Notes under the pieces: generated by a model | What the model was told of the DNA's origin: nothing | The model's database searches: none | What the model saw: the letters and a program-made list of their open reading frames with translations, nothing else | Program-made: the position numbers and the translations under genes | Shown here: positions 1 to 5,068 of the stretch, in pieces | Numbering within the stretch: position 1 is the stretch's first letter | Layout of the letters: the number at the start of each line of letters is the position of its first letter | Assembly (NCBI GenBank): GCA_943327025.2 | Contig: CALPVO020000143.1 | Span: 1 to 6,182, forward strand | Origin: Janthinobacterium lividum | Lineage (GTDB): Bacteria; Pseudomonadota; Gammaproteobacteria; Steroidobacterales; Steroidobacteraceae | Direction of reading: 5' to 3' | Length of the DNA: 6,182 nucleotides

Positions 1-684
1 CGCGGGCTCACGGATCGCTATCAGGTCATCGTGTTCGACTATCGCGGCATCCGCGACAGTGGTGACGACCTCACGGTGCCCTCCACCATGGCGCTACACG
101 CTGGCGATGCCATCGCTCTGCTAGACCACTTGGGTTTGAAGAACGTTCACTTGGTTGGCCTCGTCGGCATGGGCGCCTGCATTTGCCAGGAAATCGCCAT
201 TCGCCGCCCGGACCTCGCACGCAGCATGGTCAACATGGGGGCGTGGTGTGAGGTGGACGACTTCCTCCGCGACCAACTGGAAATGTTCCGCTGGCTGCAC
301 CGCGACATCGGTTTTTCGGCTTTCCAAAAGGCGGTCACGCTGCTGTCGTTTACCGGGGACTATTACAACGCCAACAAGTCGAAGTTGGTCGGGCCCAATG
401 GTGGCTGGAAAGAACTGAACGGCCGGTATGTGGCGCACAGTCGGTTGATTGACGCCTGCGTGTCATTCGAGTCCCGCAGCCGTCTGCACCAAGTGCAGTG
501 CCCGTCGCTCATCATCCATGCCGCGCTCGACTACGTGACGAGCCCGACTTACACCAAGCCCATTGAGGAAGCCATTCCCGGTGCCGAGGGCTTCACGATG
601 CACGACGTGGCCCATGTGGTGGCAGGCAAGGATCAAAAAGCCCGCTTCTGCGAGGCGTTGTTTAGCTTCCTCGGGAAGCACTGA
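1..684 (+). CDS. alpha/beta-hydrolase fold protein, 5'-partial, catalytic serine apparently missing
   Basis: The reading frame is open from base 1 to the TGA at 682-684, giving 227 residues with the N-terminus outside the window. The GTG at 31 is internal, because the codons before it already form the strand leading to the DYRG segment. The order fits an alpha/beta-hydrolase: VIVFDYRG (the RG oxyanion-side loop), a helix ending DHLGL, strand VHLVG, the nucleophile elbow, a helical cap rich in Trp/Phe, strand CPSLIIHAALD, and a C-terminal AHVV. The Asp at 529-531 and the His at 613-615 match the usual acid and base. The elbow reads LVGMG instead of G-x-S-x-G, with Gly (166-168) at the serine position, so ordinary serine hydrolase activity is doubtful. 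It is convergent with the SDR. The fold is secure; substrate and activity are unknown. It could be a non-hydrolytic fold member or an inactivated gene, although the frame is intact. Confidence 0.85.
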   Translation, partial: RGLTDRYQVIVFDYRGIRDSGDDLTVPSTMALHAGDAIALLDHLGLKNVHLVGLVGMGACICQEIAIRRPDLARSMVNMGAWCEVDDFLRDQLEMFRWLHRDIGFSAFQKAVTLLSFTGDYYNANKSKLVGPNGGWKELNGRYVAHSRLIDACVSFESRSRLHQVQCPSLIIHAALDYVTSPTYTKPIEEAIPGAEGFTMHDVAHVVAGKDQKARFCEALFSFLGKH

Positions 685-693
685 GACCAGAGC

Positions 694-718
694 TTGCGGG
701 GGTACACAACCCCCGCAA
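694..718. terminator. strong hairpin after the hydrolase gene, probable terminator
   Basis: A perfect 9-bp GC-rich stem (TTGCGGGGG at 694-702 with CCCCCGCAA at 710-718) with a 7-nt loop begins 10 bases after the hydrolase stop codon. Neither strand has a clear T-tract after it, so it is not a textbook rho-independent terminator. Its place between convergent genes suggests it ends or protects transcripts from one or both sides. Confidence 0.5.
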
Positions 719-728
719 CGCGGATACA

Positions 729-744
729 ACCGGGGCGCCCCGGT
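729..744. repeat. 16-bp perfect palindrome in the convergent gap
   Basis: ACCGGGGCGCCCCGGT equals its own reverse complement. As RNA it folds to a 6-bp stem with a GCGC loop. It lies just after the SDR stop on the minus strand and is followed there only by a weak T-containing stretch (TGTAT). It probably contributes to the 3' end of the SDR transcript. Confidence 0.45.
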
Positions 745-749
745 GGCCT

Positions 750-765
750 TTCGGTCAGAACCGAA
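750..765. repeat. inverted repeat spanning the SDR stop codon
   Basis: TTCGGT (750-755) and ACCGAA (760-765) form a 6-bp stem with a 4-nt loop, and the SDR stop codon (755-757) starts inside it. It is the third of three adjacent hairpins in the convergent gap and may add to a 3'-end structure. Confidence 0.35.
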
Positions 766-1495
766 TAGCGGCACCGCCGTCAACGGCCAAGCCGGCACCC
801 GAGATGAAACTCGCTTCATCCGTCGCCAGAAACAAGGCGGCTACTGCTACGTCATGGGGGTCCCCGATGCGACCCATCGGCGCCTTGGTCTCCCAGTACT
901 CGCGAAAACCGGCATCGGCCATGAACGGCTTCGACATGCCGGTCCAGATGCTGCCAGGCTGCAGATAGTTCACGGTGATGCCGTACTGGCCTAAGTCGCA
1001 AGCCATACCTTTGCTCAGCCCAGCGACGGCATGCTTCGAACACCCATAAGCCGCGAGCAAAGGGCCCCCGGTGCCCGACATGATGGAACCGAGATTGATG
1101 ATGCGCCCGGCGCCGCGCGCCTTCAGAGATGGGACGGCCGCCCGCGAGGTACGGAACACCGAGCGAACGTTGACCGCCATGATGCGGTCGAATTCCTCGT
1201 CGGTGGTGTCTTCGAAGGGTTTGCCAAGCGCGATGCCGGCATTGTTCACCAAGATGTCCAAGCCGCCGAACTGCGCGTTGGCCGCAGCCACAACCTCCTC
1301 GGCGCTACCGTCCGCAGTGACGTCGAGCGCCAAGCAATGCACGTTCGGCCCGCTGAACATGGCCTCGAGACCGTGCCCTGGTAAGTCGGTGAGGACGACG
1401 CGTGCGCCTTCCGACATATACAGTTTGGCGATGGCCTCGCCAATGCCGCTCGCTGCGCCGGTGATGATGGCGACCTTGCCTTCCAGCTTACCCAT
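755..1495 (-). CDS. classical short-chain dehydrogenase/reductase (SDR), NAD-type
   Basis: This 246-residue protein is a normal-length classical SDR, a cytoplasmic oxidoreductase that interconverts alcohols and ketones using a nicotinamide cofactor. The Rossmann glycine motif TGAASGIG is at residues 12-19. Asp37 ends the second strand (VVLTD), which in this family favours NAD(H) over NADP(H). Asp58-Val59 fits the adenine pocket and NNAG is at 84-87. The catalytic tetrad is Asn109, Ser137, Tyr150 and Lys154 (YGCSK). PGSIWT at 180-185 fits the cofactor and substrate loop, and the end VDGGAAIRF is typical. The ATG at 1495 is chosen because GGGGGAG lies 5-7 bases before it. A longer in-frame reading to 1579 would start inside a terminator hairpin. 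It sits downstream of the TonB receptor but behind that gene's terminator. The family is certain; the substrate is not readable. Homologues serve 3-oxoacyl, steroid, terpene and cyclic alcohol chemistry. Confidence 0.95.
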   Translation of the reverse strand: MGKLEGKVAIITGAASGIGEAIAKLYMSEGARVVLTDLPGHGLEAMFSGPNVHCLALDVTADGSAEEVVAAANAQFGGLDILVNNAGIALGKPFEDTTDEEFDRIMAVNVRSVFRTSRAAVPSLKARGAGRIINLGSIMSGTGGPLLAAYGCSKHAVAGLSKGMACDLGQYGITVNYLQPGSIWTGMSKPFMADAGFREYWETKAPMGRIGDPHDVAVAALFLATDEASFISGAGLAVDGGAAIRF

Positions 1496-1510
1496 GCTCT
1501 CCCCCTGTTG

Positions 1511-1523
1511 TGCTGACTCAGCA
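1511..1523. promoter_or_regulatory. 13-bp dyad upstream of the SDR, candidate operator
   Basis: TGCTGA-C-TCAGCA is a perfect 6-bp inverted repeat around one base. It ends 5 bases before the GGGGGAG ribosome binding site of the SDR and lies within the 46 bases between the receptor terminator and the SDR start. The position suits a repressor or activator half-site pair, or a small leader hairpin. No regulator gene is in the window. Confidence 0.35.
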
Positions 1524-1541
1524 TTGATGCAGAGCCCCCCC

Positions 1542-1572
1542 AAAAAAAACGGGCCGGCAAGATGCCGGCCCG
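1542..1572 (-). terminator. rho-independent terminator of the TonB receptor gene
   Basis: On the minus strand a perfect 10-bp stem (CGGGCCGGCA / TGCCGGCCCG, arms 1563-1572 and 1550-1559) with a 3-nt loop is followed directly by eight T residues (1549-1542). It starts 47 bases after the receptor stop codon. This is a textbook intrinsic terminator. It means the SDR needs its own promoter in a very short space, or read-through. Confidence 0.92.
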
Positions 1573-1589
1573 CTGTCACTCTCCAGTCG

Positions 1590-1606
1590 GGGCGGTGGAA
1601 CCGCCC
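1590..1606 (-). repeat. small hairpin in the 3' untranslated region of the receptor gene
   Basis: GGGCGGT (1590-1596) and ACCGCCC (1600-1606) make a perfect 7-bp stem with a 3-nt loop, between the receptor stop codon and the main terminator. It has no T-tract. It may stabilise the 3' end or act as an accessory pause hairpin. Confidence 0.4.
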
Positions 1607-1619
1607 TGACCGGTAGCGT

Positions 1620-4145
1620 TTACTTCGAGCCGAAGTTCACGCCCACTTGCACGCCGAAGTTCCGCGGCTCACCCCACTGCGTGTGCGTCCACAGGTTGGC
1701 CACCGACTGACTGGCCACGCGGTAACGCTTGTCGCTCAGGTTCTTGCCGTAGGCACGGGCGAAGTACTTGTCGTCTGCCGACCGCCAAACCACCGCCGCG
1801 CTGAGCAGCGTCTTGCCGTCCAGCGTTGCGTTGTAGGGCGAGTTCTTCACCGTGAAGCCCGAGGGCGGTGCTACCGCCGAGATGTAGTAGAGGTTTGCAG
1901 CCTCGTAGTACACCTCACCCGACAGTTCCACCTTGCCGCCAGACGCGAGGTCGACGGTGTAGGTGCCCTGCACGCTGCCGCTCTGCTTCGGCGAGCGCGG
2001 CACCGGCAGACCCGTCAGGTCGAGACGGGTGGCAAGAATGCCGCTACCGCCCGGTGTCGTGGGGTTGCCGATCTGCGGCTGGTCGATGATGAACGTGTCG
2101 TACTTGGCGTCCATGATGGAACCGGCAGCGCGCACCAGGAAGTTATCCGTGATGAGGGCCTGCAGTTCCAGCTCGATGCCGCGCACGGTCAGCTTGGCGG
2201 CGTTATAGAACACCGTCTCTTCCGTGGTAACACCCTGCGTCACGGCATTGACGTTGGCGGCGCGCTGGGCGTCGCTGTACTTCACCTGATACACGGTCGG
2301 GTTGAAGCGCACGCGGTTGTTGAGCCACTGCGACTTTAGGCCGATTTCGATGTTGGTGGCGAACTCCGGGTCCACCGGACGGGTGATGAGCGGCGAAATG
2401 CCACCGCTCGAACCCGTCTGGTCGTTGTAACCGCCGGCCTTGTAGCCGCGCGACACGGTGCCGTACAGGAACATGTCGTCGTTGAACTTGTACGAACCGG
2501 TCAAACGGTAGCTGGGCTCCGTCCAAGTGCTCGACAGATTGCCGTAGCCCGGGGTGTTCTTGTCGATGACACCGTTCGGGTACTTGGCGAAGTCGGCCGC
2601 GTCCAACGGGTTCTGCAGGTCAGACAACTGAACGTTGGTGCCCAGAGCGGGATAGAACACCTTCGGACGGCCGGTCCACTCCTTTTCGTCCTTCGTCATG
2701 CGGAAGCCGGCGCCGAGCTGGAACTTGTCGTTCACATCCCAAGTACCGTCGATGAAGCCCGCGACCGACTTGCTCTTCTGCTTGTTGCACAGGAGCTGCG
2801 GCGTGTCGTTGAAGAACGTGCCACCAATGAAGGTATCGACGAGACCCACGTACTGCACCACGCAGAACGCGGCGTCGTTACGCTGGTAGAAGCCACCGGC
2901 GACGAAATTCACCGGGCCATCCAGCGTGGAGGCGACGCGCACTTCCTGCTGGAAGGTGTTGCGATTCGTATCGCGAGAGGCGTCGAACAACGAGAACGGC
3001 TTACCCACGTTCGGCCCCGAAGTGAAGATCGGTGCGGCGCCGGTGTAGGTGTTAGGCAGATGTTCGGTCTGCTTGCGGAAACCGGTGTTGGAATAGACGG
3101 TGAACGAGTCGTTCAGCTTCCAGTCCACGTTCAAGTAAGCACCGTCCACATCGACTTCCTGGCCCTTGTCCATGCGGATGAGCTGGTCGGTACGCTGGGT
3201 GGAGGCCATGTTGTTCAGCGGGTCGCCCGACGGACGGGTGATGTTCAGGAAGTTCCAGACGTACGGGCCGCCCACGGGCGTGTCGTTGAAGGAAGGAACG
3301 GCGCCCGAGCGGTCGCGCATGTACTCGTACTGGGCGTACACGGTAATGTCGTCGTTGGGCTTCCAAAGCGCCTTCAAGCGACCGTTCTTAACGTCCTGAC
3401 CGCCCGCACTCTCACCCGTGCCGCAGCCACTGGTGCCGGTAATGCCGGGAACCGTGGCGCCGAGGCTGTTGATGGGGCCGTAGCACGCACCCAAGCGATA
3501 GAAGCCGTCCGTCTTGACGCTGGAGGCCACGAGCCGCATGGCGAAGACGTCGGAGACGACGGGCAGGTCGAGGGCCGCCTGAACCGAACGCTCGCCGAAC
3601 TTGGCAACGCCGAGGCGGAAGGTGCCGCCGCTATTCTGCATGTCCGGGCGCTTGCTCTTGATGTTGACCGCACCGCCGGTGGTGTTCTTGCCGAACAGCG
3701 TGCCCTGTGGGCCGCGCAGGACTTCGGCGCTGGCGATGTCGAAGGTGTCCAGCAACTGGGTCTGCACGCTGGGCATGACGAAGTCGTCGACCTGCACACC
3801 AACCGGGGCGTCCTGGTAAACGATGATGTCCGTCAGGCCGACGCCACGCATGGCGAACGAGGCAGCGTTGAACGCGGTGACGCGGGCAGCGGAGAAGCCC
3901 GGAACCGATGCCGCAAGGCCGGAGATGTCCTTGGAAACCGAGCGCTCGATGTCCGAGGCGGTCACGGCCGACACGGAGACGGGCGTGGTCTGGAGGTTGG
4001 TGTCAGTACGGCGGGTGGCCGTTACGGTCACTTCCTCGAGCCCTTCGGACTCCTGAGCCTGGACGGCCGGCGCGAGCGCTGCGGCAGTAAGGGCCAAGGC
4101 AATAGCCTGACGGAGATGGGTGCGGTGGTGGATACGAGAAGTCAT
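1620..4145 (-). CDS. TonB-dependent outer-membrane receptor
   Basis: This 841-residue outer-membrane receptor imports a ligand using energy passed from the inner membrane by TonB-ExbB-ExbD. Residues 1-30 form a signal peptide: basic start, hydrophobic stretch LALTAAALAPA, and likely cleavage after VQA. A TonB box-like EEVTVTATR follows at 37-45. The plug domain runs to about 165 and contains SVPGFS (80-85), the RGVG segment (100-103) and the highly conserved RGPQGTLFGKNTTGGAVNI core (144-162). The rest is the barrel, with alternating aromatic strands and the SRGYKAGGYN segment (565-574) typical of this receptor class. The last strand ends GVNF, followed by three extra residues, GSK. Four cysteines (221, 241, 428, 453) lie in two close pairs, likely in extracellular loops. 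The ATG is supported by GAGGGG 5 bases upstream. Ligand unknown: the receptor class covers siderophores, but many homologues sit with catabolic genes, as here, so an organic substrate is an equal possibility. Confidence 0.96.
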   Translation of the reverse strand: MTSRIHHRTHLRQAIALALTAAALAPAVQAQESEGLEEVTVTATRRTDTNLQTTPVSVSAVTASDIERSVSKDISGLAASVPGFSAARVTAFNAASFAMRGVGLTDIIVYQDAPVGVQVDDFVMPSVQTQLLDTFDIASAEVLRGPQGTLFGKNTTGGAVNIKSKRPDMQNSGGTFRLGVAKFGERSVQAALDLPVVSDVFAMRLVASSVKTDGFYRLGACYGPINSLGATVPGITGTSGCGTGESAGGQDVKNGRLKALWKPNDDITVYAQYEYMRDRSGAVPSFNDTPVGGPYVWNFLNITRPSGDPLNNMASTQRTDQLIRMDKGQEVDVDGAYLNVDWKLNDSFTVYSNTGFRKQTEHLPNTYTGAAPIFTSGPNVGKPFSLFDASRDTNRNTFQQEVRVASTLDGPVNFVAGGFYQRNDAAFCVVQYVGLVDTFIGGTFFNDTPQLLCNKQKSKSVAGFIDGTWDVNDKFQLGAGFRMTKDEKEWTGRPKVFYPALGTNVQLSDLQNPLDAADFAKYPNGVIDKNTPGYGNLSSTWTEPSYRLTGSYKFNDDMFLYGTVSRGYKAGGYNDQTGSSGGISPLITRPVDPEFATNIEIGLKSQWLNNRVRFNPTVYQVKYSDAQRAANVNAVTQGVTTEETVFYNAAKLTVRGIELELQALITDNFLVRAAGSIMDAKYDTFIIDQPQIGNPTTPGGSGILATRLDLTGLPVPRSPKQSGSVQGTYTVDLASGGKVELSGEVYYEAANLYYISAVAPPSGFTVKNSPYNATLDGKTLLSAAVVWRSADDKYFARAYGKNLSDKRYRVASQSVANLWTHTQWGEPRNFGVQVGVNFGSK

Positions 4146-4165
4146 CGGTTCCCCTCAAGTGTGGT

Positions 4166-4189
4166 GTGGGCGCAGCAGGCAGCGCCCAC
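4166..4189 (-). promoter_or_regulatory. leader hairpin upstream of the receptor start
   Basis: GTGGGCGC (4166-4173) and GCGCCCAC (4182-4189) form a perfect 8-bp stem with an 8-nt loop. It lies about 10 bases before the GAGGGG ribosome binding site of the receptor gene and has no T-tract. If transcribed it would sit in the 5' untranslated region and could affect translation or mRNA stability; alternatively the DNA dyad is an operator. The structure is clear; the role is inferred. Confidence 0.4.
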
Positions 4190-4205
4190 TGTGCTCGATT
4201 GCCGT

Positions 4206-4227
4206 CTAGGAGGCGCAGCCACCCTAG
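4206..4227. repeat. imperfect dyad in the receptor control region
   Basis: CTAGG (4206-4210) and CCTAG (4223-4227) are inverted, with a smaller GGC/GCC pair nested inside (4212-4214 and 4218-4220). It is upstream of the leader hairpin, where the promoter or an operator of the receptor gene would be expected. I cannot assign a regulator. Confidence 0.25.
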
Positions 4228-4258
4228 CCAAACAAATGCGACGTTAAGCCACGTTGGT

Positions 4259-4298
4259 AAAAAAAACAAGCGTGACGGTTTTTTTGCGATGCGTCATG
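4259..4298 (-). terminator. weak candidate terminator after the isochorismatase-like gene
   Basis: On the minus strand TGACG (4296-4292) can pair with CGTCA (4277-4273) around a 14-nt loop, and a run of eight T follows (4266-4259) after CTTG. The stem is only 5 bp plus a mismatch, so efficiency is doubtful. The same T-rich block could instead supply upstream promoter sequence for the receptor gene, for example a TTGTTT (4268-4263) followed after 16 bases by TTAACG. That promoter match is poor and I do not list it separately. Confidence 0.3.
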
Positions 4299-4335
4299 TG
4301 GTCAAAAAACAACATAATACAGATTCTGAGGAGTA

Positions 4336-4980
4336 TCAGTCGGCCGCCCGGCTAGCGAACGGCGGCAATGTTCTCAGCCAAACCTCAATTTCGTCAGCCG
4401 ACAGGATATCCGCGTAACGGCGCTCCATATCGCGCAAATTGTCGTTGTGCGGGCCACGATCGGCGTCGCCACAGCAATCCTCGGCGACGAGAACCCGGAA
4501 GCCATAAGAGAAGGCATCCACCACCGAAGCGCGAACACAACCGCTGGTAGTGCAGCCGGTCATGATGACGGTATCCACTTGGTGCTTCGCCAGAAAGGTA
4601 ATGAGCGGCGTGTGGAAAAAAATGGAAGGCGCGTTCTTGCAGAAGTTGTAGTCCGACGGGTGGTCCACCTTCGGCTCCATGGCCGTGCAAGGGTGTCCAT
4701 AAATGAACTCCTCGCGGACGGTTTTCACCTTCCACCGCGGCATATCGGCCTGGCTGCCGTACGCGGTGTAACACTTGGCTACCGGAATACCGAGCGGCCG
4801 CGCCATCTTCAACAAGGCAGCTGTACGGTCCACCGCGGCGTGAATCATCGGCAGACCACCGATGGTGTACTGCGGGTCCGTGAAGGCCGTCTGGAAATCC
4901 ACGACCAGAATGGCGGGACGGGTGCCTCGCCCGATGGGGACCGAACCGTAGCCGGCTTTGGAATAGTTGGCGTCACTCAC
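4336..4980 (-). CDS. isochorismatase-superfamily cysteine hydrolase, N-carbamoylsarcosine amidase-like
   Basis: This 214-residue cytoplasmic hydrolase carries the Asp-Lys-Cys triad of the superfamily. Asp28 is in ILVVDFQTAF, Lys115 in FCKNAPSIFF, and Cys148 in TGCTTSGCVRASV, which holds the cis-peptide segment before the nucleophile. The Lys-to-Cys spacing of 33 residues and the TSGCVR wording recall N-carbamoylsarcosine amidase, which splits N-carbamoylsarcosine to sarcosine, CO2 and ammonia. A DMERRYADIL segment near the C-terminus also fits the family. The GTG at 4980 is chosen because GGAG lies 9 bases before it; an open frame continues to 5142 but would overlap the upstream gene's terminator and coding end. 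There are seven cysteines. It follows a HyuB-family gene, which fits amide or hydantoin breakdown. Other members act on ureidoacrylate, nicotinamide or maleamate, so the substrate is open. Confidence 0.9.
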   Translation of the reverse strand: MSDANYSKAGYGSVPIGRGTRPAILVVDFQTAFTDPQYTIGGLPMIHAAVDRTAALLKMARPLGIPVAKCYTAYGSQADMPRWKVKTVREEFIYGHPCTAMEPKVDHPSDYNFCKNAPSIFFHTPLITFLAKHQVDTVIMTGCTTSGCVRASVVDAFSYGFRVLVAEDCCGDADRGPHNDNLRDMERRYADILSADEIEVWLRTLPPFASRAAD

Positions 4981-5018
4981 TTGGCACTGCTCCACAAAGT
5001 TTGACGAACGTCTCCCGC

Positions 5019-5050
5019 AAAAAGGAAGGGCGCCCTTGCGGCGCCCTCCC
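5019..5050 (-). terminator. rho-independent terminator after the HyuB-family gene
   Basis: On the minus strand GGAGGGCGCC-type and GGCGCCCTTCC-type arms (5050-5040 and 5034-5024) form an 8-bp perfect core extended to 11 bp through one G-U pair, with a 5-nt loop. Five T residues follow (5023-5019). It starts 18 bases after the HyuB-family stop codon. It separates that gene from the isochorismatase-like gene, which starts only 39 bases further on. Confidence 0.8.
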
Positions 5051-5068
5051 CCTCGACTAGCGGCTAGC

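Noticed and set aside
31..684. GTG at 31 as the true start of the hydrolase
   Set aside because: The frame is open before it and the preceding residues fit the beta-strand of the fold, so the gene is simply cut by the window edge.
1496..1579. 28-residue N-terminal extension of the SDR
   Set aside because: It would start within the receptor terminator hairpin and has no ribosome binding site. SDRs normally begin a few residues before the glycine motif, as from the ATG at 1495.
1647..2339. Plus-strand open frame (230 codons) opposite the receptor C-terminus
   Set aside because: Antisense shadow with no family motifs, rich in Arg, Val and His, and no good ribosome binding site.
3060..4247. Long plus-strand open frame (395 codons) opposite the receptor gene
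   Set aside because: It lies antisense to a convincingly annotated receptor, has no recognisable domain, and its Val/Arg/Gly/Ala-rich make-up is what a GC-rich reverse strand gives.
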